Assembly (NCBI GenBank): GCA_965226025.1
Contig: CBDDCD010000002.1
Coordinates: 2,666,001-2,730,000, forward strand
DNA: 64,000 nt
Direction of reading: 5' to 3'
Source: Moanibacter sp965226025
GTDB lineage: Bacteria; Verrucomicrobiota; Verrucomicrobiia; Opitutales; UBA2987
Shown: in pieces, positions 34,201-43,504 of the stretch
How the letters are laid out: every line of letters begins with the position of its first letter
How positions within the stretch are numbered: position 1 is the first letter of the stretch
Notes under the pieces: model-generated
Told to the model about the DNA's origin: nothing
The model's input: only the letters and a program-made list of their open reading frames with translations
The model's database searches: none
Made by a program: the position numbers and the translations under genes

Positions 34201-35679
34201 TCAGCCGAAATAAGTGATGATCGTCTTGAGCCCGAGGCCAAAGAGGGCCAATCCCGAAATCAGAACGATACCTTTTAGGCCGAGGCCCATACGAAGAGCC
34301 TTCGGTAGACGAACTCTATCGACCCAGAGCATAGCGAAACACCAGAGACCACAGGTCGTGGAGCCACCGATAATCGTCGAGAATGTTAACCGGTCGATGA
34401 TATTTCCGGCGATCGACTGGGGAAGCCAAACCAGGGTCAAACCGCCGACAAAGCAGTAGGCGTAAACCCACCGACGCCAACGCGGCGATGATTGACCGGG
34501 GACTTTCTTTTTGAAGATGCTCACCAGGCACTCGGCCACGGTGTGGCGATAAATAAGAAATGCCCCATACAAAGTGCCGATGAAGGCGAGAAACACGCCC
34601 ATACGATAGAGAATCGCCAGTTTCGGATGTAGTAGGGTGAGGTAATTCTCCTGCACGGTCAGAAACTCGCCTCCGTCTGGTATGAGTTGGCGAGGATGGA
34701 GAACCTGCGTGCCGAGGATGGCGAAAAGAAGGGTGACCAGAATGACTAAGAAAAACGATATGCTGGTATCCAGCAGAGGTGCCCGGATCCAGATTTTGGC
34801 TTTACTCAATTCGACTTTATTCGCTATCGCCGCCTCCAATTCATCCTTCGAAGCGCTTTTTCTCCCAGCCAGGCCCCAACCTTTCTCACGGATGATTCCC
34901 ACATAGCCTATGTAGTCAAAGGTTCCTCCTCCGACCGCGCCCAGATAAAGTGCAATCTCGAGCCATTGGCTGCGTTCGACCAACCCTTGATACGCCGCAT
35001 TCTCAACGATCCACGGATCGTACCCATGAACCTGGGGTATGAGCATGCCTTGTAGAATCTCCACCAGGTTGGGGCCGAACACAGCCGCGGAAACAATAAC
35101 GCAGAGGAGCAACGCGCCCAGAACAACACTGGATACCCGTTCCACCCAATCGTAAGAAGACCATAGGGCCAAGGCGAGGCAGCCAACAAGCGTCGTCGTC
35201 GCCCACAAGTTGTACCAGAATTCCTCATGACCCCAGGCGGCCACGGAGGGACCTTCCAGCGGCATCTTCAAGAGTCGGTGAATGAAGGTGCCGAGAATCT
35301 CGGGCAGGGCCGAAAAGGCAATCGGCATGACACAGATCGTTGGGATGGTCAGAAGGATGGGAAACCAGAGCGGCGGCCCGGGTATCGCACCCCAACTCAC
35401 CATAGGATGTTCGCCCGTGAGAGTATAATGCCGCAGTGCGCTATATACCTGAGCCGCTTTGAAAATCCCGGCATAGAGGAAGCACCACATCATGGTGTAG
35501 CCGAATATGGCGCCGCTACGGGAGGCCATCACCAGTTCGCCGCTTCCAATCGTCACCGAGGCCACGATCAGGCCAGGCCCAACATATTTCAAACCATGCC
35601 GAAAGCTGAGGTTGGACAACAATTCGGGCGGTTCCGGATAGAGCCCATCTTGTGATTTGGACATCGTTTTAATAGTCAA
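34201..35679 (-). CDS. Nramp-like transporter with altered metal-site motifs
   Basis: 492 residues with about 11 membrane segments. GPGLIVASVTIGSGELVMAS then RSGAIFGYTMMW (residues 34-66) aligns with TM1 of Nramp, but the metal-binding D-P-G-N is I-G-S-G. The TM6 region (LYLGAVGGGTFDYIGYVG) lacks the M-P-H motif. Both known metal-ligand positions are therefore gone, and the substrate is unlikely to be Mn or Fe by the standard mechanism. It lies on the minus strand between the two importer operons, convergent with the first. Uptake of another cation or of an organic solute by an APC-fold protein is possible. The start could instead be the ATG five codons in (35664). Confidence 0.75.
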   Translation of the reverse strand: MTIKTMSKSQDGLYPEPPELLSNLSFRHGLKYVGPGLIVASVTIGSGELVMASRSGAIFGYTMMWCFLYAGIFKAAQVYSALRHYTLTGEHPMVSWGAIPGPPLWFPILLTIPTICVMPIAFSALPEILGTFIHRLLKMPLEGPSVAAWGHEEFWYNLWATTTLVGCLALALWSSYDWVERVSSVVLGALLLCVIVSAAVFGPNLVEILQGMLIPQVHGYDPWIVENAAYQGLVERSQWLEIALYLGAVGGGTFDYIGYVGIIREKGWGLAGRKSASKDELEAAIANKVELSKAKIWIRAPLLDTSISFFLVILVTLLFAILGTQVLHPRQLIPDGGEFLTVQENYLTLLHPKLAILYRMGVFLAFIGTLYGAFLIYRHTVAECLVSIFKKKVPGQSSPRWRRWVYAYCFVGGLTLVWLPQSIAGNIIDRLTFSTIIGGSTTCGLWCFAMLWVDRVRLPKALRMGLGLKGIVLISGLALFGLGLKTIITYFG

Positions 35680-36030
35680 TTGATTAGTCTCGATATCGCA
35701 AGCCTCGGCGAAGCCCCCCGGCGCATTGACCGTTTTGGGATCAGTCGTGGGTGAAGCTTTCTGAATCCACTAAGACGAAATGCTCACGTATTCCGCTACA
35801 GTCTGCGACACGGTCCGTAGCGGAATGCGTGAGCATTTCGACGATCTTGCCGGTGATTTAGGCCTCTCTGAACCTTCCGGAAATCCGTAGGGGGGATAGA
35901 AATTTCAAGTCGGGAATTCGAACGTTAAGCAGTGGTATTCTGCTTTATAGTATCTATGTTTCCAAAGAGTGAAGTCTGATAGATTCCTAGCACGGACAAT
36001 TCACACACTTCAAAGTAGAAGATTTGTGAA
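35680..36030. other. Divergent gap before the second importer operon
   Basis: 351 bp without a gene. It holds the inverted repeat at 35775-35841 and a degenerate TAGGAATCTGTCGG arm, reversed, at 35970-35990, 41 bp upstream of the importer start. It must contain promoters for both the Nramp-like gene and the importer; none is clear. Confidence 0.45.
35775..35841. repeat. Inverted repeat element, CGAAATGCTCACG family
   Basis: ACGAAATGCTCACGTATTCC begins the left arm (35775-35799); right arm 35817-35841, two mismatches in 25, 17-bp loop. Nearly the same arms as 15244-15308. Confidence 0.75.
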
Positions 36031-39000
36031 ATGTTCGGGCTAACGAATAGCAGAACCCTCAAGTCAGCCCTCGAAGCAGGGCTGGTATTGCTCGCATTTT
36101 TCTCATCCTGGGTTCTGCTGGCAGCCCTTTTCAGTTTGGGAGGACACGAAGCAAATCTGTCCTCTCGGGATAGGTCCATCGTTGAGGGGGAGCAGCCGGT
36201 TGCCGAGCAAGATACCGATGCCTACGCGCCCGTGATCTGGCAGGAGGTGGACTACTCCCTCGGTTCGATTGTCGATTGGTATCCTAAGAACGAGTCGCCC
36301 ATTCTCGCCGAGTTGGTGGCGCGGGGCCAACTTCCCCCAGTTTACGAGCGGGTCGGGGAGGAGCCGGTGGTGCTGGAAGGGGTCGACGGTATCGGGAGAT
36401 ACGGTGGAACCTGGTATACCGCCAACACGAGTTTCAGACGCATAACAGGAATGCTGGAAGACGTTATGTGCGGTCCCAATCTCGTGCGGTGGTCGCCCAT
36501 GGGTTATCCGCTGGTTCCACATATTGCCAAGGCCATTGAGGCCAGCGATGAAAACCGGCAGTTCGTTATTCACATGCGGAAGGGAATGCGATGGTCGGAC
36601 GGCCATCCTTATACCGCCGACGATATCCTCTATTTTGCTGAAAGAGAGGCCTACGAACCGGAAGTAGGTGCTCCACCTGCTCAAAATCTACTCCTCTATC
36701 GTGGAGGTAAAGCCACCGTTGAAAAGCTGGACGACTACACCGTGCGGGTCCGGTTCGAGGCTCCCAACGGTGTTTTCATGGAACGCCTGGCGACTTGGCG
36801 GGGGCTCCCGTGGTGCAATACTCCGGCCCACTACCTGACTCAATTCCATCCCGTGGACGGCGATCCGGAGGTGATCGAGGCCGCCATGAAAGCCTACAGC
36901 ATGCCGAGCCGGCGAGCGCTCTATATGTTCCTCAAGGACCCGCAGAATACCGAGCACCCGAGGCTCTGGCCGTGGATCTTTCGAGGCTACAAGGCCAATC
37001 CGCCTCTTTCATTCGTGCGCAACCCTTACTATTTCGCAGTCGATACAAAGGGAAACCAGCTTCCCTATATCGACCGTCTCTTCTTCGATCAAAAACAGAA
37101 GGATCTGATCGGAGTGGCGGCCGCACATGGTGAGTTTTCGTTTCAGTCGGCGAATATCGGTTTCGGCCAATTTACACTGCTCATGTCGGATCGGGATCTT
37201 GGCAACTACGAAGTCCGCCAGTGGCAGCCGACAAACGGAGGGGACTTTGCCATATGCTTCAACCTGAACCATAGGGTTGAAGATTCCAAGCCGGTGTCAC
37301 CGCTGAAGAGAGAGTACTTAAACAATAAGATTTTTCGAAGAGCCCTTTCTCTGGCGATTAACCGGGAAGCCATCATCCACTCCCTCTATGCCGGGATCAC
37401 GAGACCGTCTCAGTCGGCGCCACCTCCTGACTCACCCTTCTTCGAGCCTTCTCTCAACAACGCTTATATTGCCTATGACCCGGACGAGTCCAAACGTCTG
37501 CTCGATGAAATCGGGTTGAATAACCGGGACGTAGATGGACTTCGGACATTTCCGGATGGATCGGCCATGCACTTCTTTCTCGATTCCGCTGACCATCACG
37601 CCTTTCCTCGAGGACTGCCGGAATTCATCGCGGAAGATTGGGCCGAAGTAGGGGTCCGTGTTACTTCGCGCCAGCGAGCCCAGCGCTTGTACACGCTCAC
37701 TTCCTATTCCTCTCTCGGAGACATGATTCTACGGGGAGGGCCGATCGATTTCCTGCCCCTGATCAATCCCGAGTTGTACGTTCCCGTGCTGACCTCCGCA
37801 TTTGCTCCAACCTACGGGAAATGGATGGCGAGAGGCGGACTATACGGAAGTCCTGAAGCCTTGCTGCCGGGCGCGGAAGAACCCCCTGAGGGACATCCTG
37901 TAAGACGGGCAATGGAACTCTATGATCGGGCTCTGCAGGCGAGCGGGCTGCCCGAGCAAGTTGAGGTATTCCGTGGAGTTTTGCAGATCGCGGCGGAAAA
38001 CCTCTGGTCGATCAATGTTTCGACTCCCGCGCCGGTAATTGGTGTGGTCAGTAGGGACATGCACAATGTCCCACGCCGAATGCGTTTCTCATGGGAGTTT
38101 CTTTCACCTTCCAACGCGGGAGTGGAAACTTTCTTTTTCGGCCATCCGGCCGATTCGGCCGGTGCGATCAAGCAGATGCAGCAGGAAATTCTCGAGCCTA
38201 CTCCGATCTACGGTCGGGAGGGGGATCGCCCGGCGGAAGCCGAAGGTGCAGGTATTGATAGCGGGCGCATCATTGCCGTCGCGATCAAATATCTCCTCAT
38301 CGCGATTTTGTTCGGCTTCTTATTCATGATCTGCCTTCGGCACCCCTTCGTCGTCCGGCGACTCGCCCTGATGGTTCCCACGTTACTTGCTGTATCTGTG
38401 TTGATCTTCGTCGTTATCGAACTCCCACCGGGAGATCTTCTCGATACCTATATTGCTGAAGTCGAGGAATCGGGCCGGGCTACCGGAGAAAGAGAGCTTG
38501 AGGATATCAAGAAAATGTTCCTCCTCGATCAGCCCTCATCCTACCGTTACCTGCATTGGCTTGGGTTGCGTTGGTTCCTGACCTTTGACGAGAACGATCG
38601 CGGTCTCTTACAGGGAAACCTGGGGCGTTCAATGTACAACTTTTCCTCCGTCAACGACCTCGTTGGCGATCGTCTTATCCTCACCCTCTGTATCGGCGTG
38701 AGCACCGTGCTCTTCACCTGGTTGACGGCACTCCCAATCGGGATCTACTCAGCCGTGAAGCAGTATTCGGCTGGTGACTATCTCGCTTCTCTGATCGTTT
38801 TCTTCGGAATGTCGATGCCCAACTTTCTCCTCGCTCTCCTTCTCATGTACGCCGGAACAAAATTCCTGGGAGTCCAAGTCACGGGACTCTTCTCGGCCGA
38901 ATTCGCCGGCCAACCGGAATGGTCGCCGGCCAAGGTCAGAGACCTGCTTCAGCACCTGTGGCTCCCGGTTCTCGTGGTCGGTATCGGGGGGACCGGGCAG

Positions 39001-39375
39001 ATGATCCGCATCATGCGTGCTAACCTTCTCGATGAAATGAAAAAAGCCTATGTCATGACGGCCCGCGCCAAGGGAGTTCGTCCCTTCAAGCTGATATTGA
39101 AATATCCCGTGCGACTCGCCCTCAATCCCTTTGTCTCCGGCCTCGGAACGCTTTTCCCACAGCTGATCTCGGGGGGTACGATCGTCGCTCTGGTGCTCAG
39201 CCTTCCCACGGTGGGGCCGTTGTTGCTGGAGGGGCTCCTGCGGGAGGATATGTTTCTTGCTGGTTCGATGCTCCTCATCCTCAGTTTGATGTCCGTGGTG
39301 GGCACGCTGGTGAGTGACCTGTTGCTCCTAGTTCTCGATCCCAGGATTCGGATGGAGGAGGCCGGTTCGCGCTAG
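36031..39375 (+). CDS. Fused ABC importer: peptide-type binding protein plus DppB-like permease (copy 2)
   Basis: 1114 residues, the same architecture as copy 1: anchor (ALEAGLVLLAFFSSWVLLAALF, about 11-32), family 5 binding domain (about 110-690; IGRYGG, IHMRKGMRWSDGHPYTADDI, FRRALSLAINREAI), DppB-type permease from about 746 with EAA loop MTARAKGVRPFKLILKYPVR near 1010. The two copies look clearly homologous throughout, the permease half more than the binding half, as expected if they take up different ligands through equivalent channels. The stop codon again lies in a hairpin (39364-39402). The DppC-like partner starts 54 bp downstream without an intervening gene. No ATPase is present, so an ATPase encoded elsewhere is presumably shared. 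Confidence 0.88.
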   Translation: MFGLTNSRTLKSALEAGLVLLAFFSSWVLLAALFSLGGHEANLSSRDRSIVEGEQPVAEQDTDAYAPVIWQEVDYSLGSIVDWYPKNESPILAELVARGQLPPVYERVGEEPVVLEGVDGIGRYGGTWYTANTSFRRITGMLEDVMCGPNLVRWSPMGYPLVPHIAKAIEASDENRQFVIHMRKGMRWSDGHPYTADDILYFAEREAYEPEVGAPPAQNLLLYRGGKATVEKLDDYTVRVRFEAPNGVFMERLATWRGLPWCNTPAHYLTQFHPVDGDPEVIEAAMKAYSMPSRRALYMFLKDPQNTEHPRLWPWIFRGYKANPPLSFVRNPYYFAVDTKGNQLPYIDRLFFDQKQKDLIGVAAAHGEFSFQSANIGFGQFTLLMSDRDLGNYEVRQWQPTNGGDFAICFNLNHRVEDSKPVSPLKREYLNNKIFRRALSLAINREAIIHSLYAGITRPSQSAPPPDSPFFEPSLNNAYIAYDPDESKRLLDEIGLNNRDVDGLRTFPDGSAMHFFLDSADHHAFPRGLPEFIAEDWAEVGVRVTSRQRAQRLYTLTSYSSLGDMILRGGPIDFLPLINPELYVPVLTSAFAPTYGKWMARGGLYGSPEALLPGAEEPPEGHPVRRAMELYDRALQASGLPEQVEVFRGVLQIAAENLWSINVSTPAPVIGVVSRDMHNVPRRMRFSWEFLSPSNAGVETFFFGHPADSAGAIKQMQQEILEPTPIYGREGDRPAEAEGAGIDSGRIIAVAIKYLLIAILFGFLFMICLRHPFVVRRLALMVPTLLAVSVLIFVVIELPPGDLLDTYIAEVEESGRATGERELEDIKKMFLLDQPSSYRYLHWLGLRWFLTFDENDRGLLQGNLGRSMYNFSSVNDLVGDRLILTLCIGVSTVLFTWLTALPIGIYSAVKQYSAGDYLASLIVFFGMSMPNFLLALLLMYAGTKFLGVQVTGLFSAEFAGQPEWSPAKVRDLLQHLWLPVLVVGIGGTGQMIRIMRANLLDEMKKAYVMTARAKGVRPFKLILKYPVRLALNPFVSGLGTLFPQLISGGTIVALVLSLPTVGPLLLEGLLREDMFLAGSMLLILSLMSVVGTLVSDLLLLVLDPRIRMEEAGSR

Positions 39376-39402
39376 CGCCCCGCAGCGGCGCTAGCGTGAA
39401 CC
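39364..39402. repeat. Hairpin spanning the stop codon of importer copy 2
   Basis: GGTTCGCGCTAGCGCC (39364-39379) pairs with GGCGCTAGCGTGAACC (39387-39402), one G-T wobble in 16 pairs, 7-nt loop. The first arm is identical to that of copy 1. Confidence 0.85.
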
Positions 39403-39429
39403 GAAGTATCGAGTTTCGAGTTTCGTGTC

Positions 39430-40617
39430 ATGTTCTTCGAAATTGGTAAAAAAAATACAATCTTGAACGCTAACCCGTCACTCGAAAGCCGTGACTTGGA
39501 ACTCGCAACTCCCGCCCGCGAAGCGGCCGGGCAGTGGCGGCTTATCGGAATGCGGTTTCGACGTCACCGATTGGCGGTATGGTTTCTCTATATCCTAACG
39601 GCCCTTTACGTTCTGGCGGCCGTTGCGGAAATTGTCTCCCCCTATTCCAAATCTCGAAAAAACGTTCAGTACTCATACGCTCCGCCGCAGATCCCCGGGT
39701 TCAGTTTTGGCGACGGTTTCTATGTCTACGACCAGGTACAGAAGACGGATGAGGTGACCCTTGCACGATACTACGAGGTAAACCGTGAAGTTCGCATACC
39801 ACTCGGATTTCTAGTAAAGGGAGAACCCTACCGAATTTGGGGCATATTTGGGGCCCAGCGTCGACTCTTTGGCGTTAAGCAGGAGTCGTTCGGGAGAAAA
39901 TATCCGGAAAGGGAAACTCCCGATTTTCACTTTTTTGGCGCCGATCAATTTGGGCGCGACATTCTCAGCCGTATCATTTTCGGATCACGCATCAGCCTCT
40001 CGATCGGACTTCTCTCTATATTCTTCACTTTCGTCCTCGGGGTCTCAATCGGAGGAGTCTCCGGCTACTTCGGAGGCAAAGTTGATATCTTGATTCAGAG
40101 GCTCATTGAAGTCCTCAATTCGTTTCCTCATCTGCCCCTGTGGTTGGCCCTTGGCGCCATTCTGCCGGCCGAGTGGAGTTCCCTCAAGGTCTATTTCTGC
40201 ATCACTCTCATAGTCAGCCTTCTCAACTGGACCGGACTGGCACGCATTGTCCGGGGAAAGATCTTATCGCTGCGCGAGGAGGACTATGCGATCGCGGCAC
40301 GCCTTCTTGGAGCGAACGATGTTCGCATTCTTTTCCGGCATCTGATTCCAGGATTTACCAGCCACATCATCGTTGCTCTTACTCTGAGCGTACCGGTCAT
40401 GATTCTGGCCGAGACCTCGCTCAGTTTTCTCGGACTGGGTCTGCGTCCTCCCGTTGTCAGTTGGGGGGTGATGCTGCAAGACTGCCTCGATCTTCAGGTC
40501 GTGGCCAATTACCCGTGGCTTCTGATTCCGATCTACTTCGTCGTCGTGGCGGTTCTCGCCTTCAACTTTGTCGGCGACGGGCTGCGGGATGCTTCGGATC
40601 CATACTCCGCACGCTAA
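39430..40617 (+). CDS. DppC/OppC-like ABC permease (copy 2)
   Basis: 395 residues, the same length as copy 1. Membrane anchor LAVWFLYILTALYVLAAVAEI (about 47-67), long periplasmic loop, BPD_transp_1 domain (GADQFGRDILSRIIFGSRIS, EAA loop AARLLGANDVRILFRHLIPG near 290), C-terminus GLRDASDPYSAR then TAA. The N-terminal 35 residues do not match copy 1, consistent with both being built from repeat DNA; the true start could be a later codon, but no better ribosome-binding site is seen. It forms the heterodimeric channel with the fused permease upstream. Confidence 0.86.
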   Translation: MFFEIGKKNTILNANPSLESRDLELATPAREAAGQWRLIGMRFRRHRLAVWFLYILTALYVLAAVAEIVSPYSKSRKNVQYSYAPPQIPGFSFGDGFYVYDQVQKTDEVTLARYYEVNREVRIPLGFLVKGEPYRIWGIFGAQRRLFGVKQESFGRKYPERETPDFHFFGADQFGRDILSRIIFGSRISLSIGLLSIFFTFVLGVSIGGVSGYFGGKVDILIQRLIEVLNSFPHLPLWLALGAILPAEWSSLKVYFCITLIVSLLNWTGLARIVRGKILSLREEDYAIAARLLGANDVRILFRHLIPGFTSHIIVALTLSVPVMILAETSLSFLGLGLRPPVVSWGVMLQDCLDLQVVANYPWLLIPIYFVVVAVLAFNFVGDGLRDASDPYSAR

Positions 40618-40661
40618 TGTAATATGGAGCTACGAAGCCGCAACGAATCCACAAAGTTCGG

Positions 40662-40780
40662 GACAAGGTTCGAGACGAGGTTTGCTTCGCTGATTCCGAA
40701 CAGGTAGGTCGAATTAGGTCCGGTGCCCAGAGGGCGAAAGGAACTCCGATTACCCTGGAAACCTCGTCTCGAACCTTGTC
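40662..40780. repeat. 12-bp-unit inverted repeat element (GACAAGGTTCGA family)
   Basis: GACAAGGTTCGAGACGAGGT begins the left arm (40662-40682); its perfect inverted copy is 40760-40780. The core of 77 bp is related to that of the next element but not to the copies at 10.5 and 55.8 kb. Confidence 0.85.
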
Positions 40781-40873
40781 CAATGATTCGAAAACCAAAA
40801 AGTTCAGAGATCCAAGATCAGTTCTTCTCCTATTGCACAGGAATCCTTGCCCTGTATGATTCAGAGCAGTCGA

Positions 40874-41018
40874 GGACAAGGTTCGAGATAAGGTTCGGGA
40901 CGAGGTTTGCTCCGCTGAATCCGAACAGTTAGGTTGCAGGAAGTGCTTTGCCCGGAGGGCGAAAGGAACTCCGACCACCCTGGAAACCTTATCCCGAACC
41001 TCGCTCCCGAACCTTGTC
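40874..41018. repeat. 12-bp-unit inverted repeat element with three units per arm
   Basis: Left arm 40874-40907: units GACAAGGTTCGA, GATAAGGTTCGG, GACGAGGTTT. Right arm 40985-41018 is inverted with matching unit number. It shows that arm length varies in 12-bp steps. Confidence 0.82.
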
Positions 41019-41076
41019 CTGAAGTAGGACGACCAGGTTAACGACGAGGTTTACCACATAGCTTCGGTGCTAGCCA

Positions 41077-42722
41077 CTACCAATACCTCGGAACTTCCTC
41101 CTCGACCTTGGTCATCATCTCGAGGACCGCGGGCCTCCCGGCCCTATTGGCTTCGAGACCTCGGCGAAGGGCCGCCCCTATTTGGTCAGGTGCCTCAACC
41201 CTTTCGGCGTAGGCGCCAAGTCCCTCCCCGACTTTGGTGTAGTGGCCTCCTAGCTTGTTGCTGCCCCAGTGCTCGCTGGCAAAGGGCATATGTTGGTCGT
41301 AATGAGTCATCACTCCGTTGTTGAGGACCACCGTCAGGATAGGAATCTCCGATCTGACCGCAGTTTCCACGTCCATGCCCGCCATGCCAAAGGCAGCATC
41401 ACCCATAATATTGATAACCTGCTTATCAGGATCCGCCAGCTTTGCTCCCATGGCCAGCCCCAGGCCGTAACCTAGCTGGGTCGACTTCCCCCATCCGATA
41501 TATCCTCTAGGCTTCTGTGATTCCCAGAAAGGGACGAGCTGGTCCCGGGGATATCCGGAATCGTGCGTGATGATGGTGTTGGCTACATTGACCGCTCTGG
41601 CCAGTTCCGTGAATACCCGGTAGGGGCTAATCGGTACTTCATCCGAGTTGAGCCTGGGACTCCACTCTTTCATGAACTCCGCTTTGATTTTGATTATCTC
41701 GTCGGCGACACCATGGACGTCCTCCCGCCCCTGTTCACCCAATTCTCGCTTGATCTCATCGATAACCTGTCTCAGCACAATGCGGGCATCGCCTATTGCT
41801 CCGTAGCTGATCCGATGATCCTTGTTAACGTCATCGGAACAGTTCGTGATCTGCGCCAGGGGGATCTCCACAGGCATAGGTGCGTTGAAAGTAGTGATCG
41901 TGAAGCTGGTTCCAATCCCAAGGACGAAATCGGTTTTTTTGAGGAAATGGTCGACCATCAACGTGCCGGTGTGACTGCCGGTGCCCAGCGCCAGTCGGTG
42001 ATTCTCCGGGAATGCGCTCTTGCCCGCCAGCGTCGTCATGACGGGGACTTGGATGAGTTCGGCCAGTTCCAGCAACTCATCCGTAGCCTCTGCCCAGAGG
42101 ACCCCCTGTCCCACATTGACTACCGGACAGGAAGCCTTGAGGAGCGCGCCCACTAGTTCTTGCACATCGTCCGGATCTGCTCCCGATCGGTAGGGTCTAA
42201 CCGGCTCGTAATGAAAAGCTTCCTCCGTGAATTCCTCCGTCCCTACATCACGGGGAATCTCTATCAGGACGGGACCGGGCCGCCCATGTTTGAGTTGACT
42301 GAAAGCCCTCCGCATCAGCTCGGGAATGCGGTCTACCAGGTTGATCTCGGCCGACCACTTGGTCACTCCCCCGTAATTCCGAACCGCCTCAAAATTAGGA
42401 TGTACTTGGGTGCGATTTCGCGGTTGTCCACCGGGAAGCAGCAGGATGGGAATGGAATCAGCATAGGCCTGCGCCACCCCTCCGAAGGCGTTCTCCGCCC
42501 CGGGTCCTGTTTGCATGATAAAAAGCCGATGTTCCTGCCGTTCCGGACCCGGCTGAACCCGTCCGCCATGTTCACGCCGGTGCGCTCGGTGCGGCTCAAT
42601 ATTGGCCTGATTCCCTCACGGGCCGCCTCGTCAATCAGCGGCTGGGCCGGAAATGCCCCCACCCATTCGACCCCTTCCGCCTTGAGAATCTTAGCTATAA
42701 CCTGGTCCCCGTTCATCGCCAT
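41077..42722 (-). CDS. TPP-dependent acetolactate-synthase-like enzyme, frameshifted
   Basis: The N-terminus (ATG 42722) has the PYR domain start VIAKILKAEGVEWVGAFPAQ and SRTERTGVNMADGFSRV with the TPP-activating Glu. The frame breaks at the A-run 42520-42524. One more base restores GFFIMQTGPGAENAFGGVAQ and leads into the rest. Middle domain: about 190-330. The C-terminal PP domain has the TPP/Mg motif INIMGDAAFGMAGMDVETAV ending in VVLNN. Full length is about 548 residues, normal for the family (acetolactate synthase, oxalyl-CoA decarboxylase, benzoylformate decarboxylase, glyoxylate carboligase). It is a large-subunit-like protein with no small regulatory subunit beside it, so a catabolic role is more likely than valine synthesis. 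The exact reaction is unknown. Confidence 0.75.
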
Positions 42723-43504
42723 CTCCTCCTTCGACGGATGCTAAGTCTACTTTCAACGAAAAGTCGACCTTCGCTTTCCGTTGTTTTCTCAATCCGTTGG
42801 GCATGCCTCTCCTCCCCATTCGTTGCTCATAATCTCTTCAATTAGCGTAGATTTGCGTGATTCGTAATTGGTTTCCTAACACGGGTTGGTTGCGGCTTCG
42901 CTGCTCTAGATGACATTTATGGTTCTTCCGGGTTTGGTGTGGGATTCCGTCCGCCATGGCCGGTGTCGCAGCTCTCTAATCTTTGTCGTGAGCTTTGTCG
43001 CCATTCTTGGTTTCGATCCCACGAGAAAGCTTTCGATCCCGCTCAGCGGGTCTTACGACCAAGTTTGCGAGGAGGCTCTTTATCCCGTGAGGGAAACTTC
43101 GTCGTAAGCTTGGTCGCGAGCTTAGTCGACTTCTCTCTCTCTCTCTCTCTCTCTCTCTATGTCAGAGATGAGGTTCTATCTGCCGGCACAAGATACACAT
43201 GGTGGAAAGTAGAATCGACCAAGTTTAAGCCAAAGCTCGCGACAAAGAGGCTCTCGCAGAATTCAGGGACGGAAGCTCAATAGAAAATCCCACACAATAG
43301 TCCGAGGAACGTTATCTGTCACAGTCCAATATCATCTGGCAGATCCATCGGATAGACTGTTTGGTGCCACGTTTCCAAGGTACGAATTGACGCGAATCCT
43401 GCAGCTGATATGTTCGACACCGTATCATGCGGCGATTCTGCGACAGGGAGGGGGACATCAAATTTGGAGAGAGACAATCCACTGGCAGGCACGGATTTGT
43501 CCGC
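42723..43504. other. Gene-free region with repeats and a CT microsatellite
   Basis: 780 bp without a supported gene. It holds 12-bp-unit arms at 42981-43002, 43097-43130 and 43215-43250 and a CT dinucleotide run at 43132-43159. The leader of the large secreted protein occupies the right end. Confidence 0.5.
43097..43250. repeat. Inverted 12-bp-unit arms enclosing a (CT)n microsatellite
   Basis: Left GTCGTAAGCTTGGTCGCGAG region (43100-43130) is inverted against CCAAAGCTCGCGACAAAG (43230-43248). Directly after the left arm is a run of about 14 CT dinucleotides (43132-43159), unusual in a bacterial genome and prone to slippage. Confidence 0.65.

Larger units (their letters stand above)
40618..41076. 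other. Convergent gap filled by two 12-bp-unit elements
   Basis: 459 bp between the importer and the TPP enzyme, almost entirely two related inverted repeats (40662-40780, 40874-41018) that share core sequence (AGGGCGAAAGGAACTCCGA). A 138-codon minus-strand frame across them is a repeat artefact. Confidence 0.6.

Noticed and set aside
40562..40978. 138-codon minus-strand frame after DppC copy 2, and similar frames at 10396-10653 and 55421-55900
   Set aside because: They repeat SSRTLSRTL-type stretches because they translate the 12-bp-unit repeats. They match no protein and straddle or abut gene ends.
40874..41018. CRISPR-like array of regularly spaced repeats
   Set aside because: The units are contiguous 12-mers and arms are inverted, with a single core. 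There are no direct repeats separated by unique spacers and no cas genes in the window.
43022..43080. tRNA-like folding sequence
   Set aside because: Short hairpins and TTCGATCC occur, but no acceptor stem or anticodon arm with tRNA spacing can be built. The same was true elsewhere in the window.
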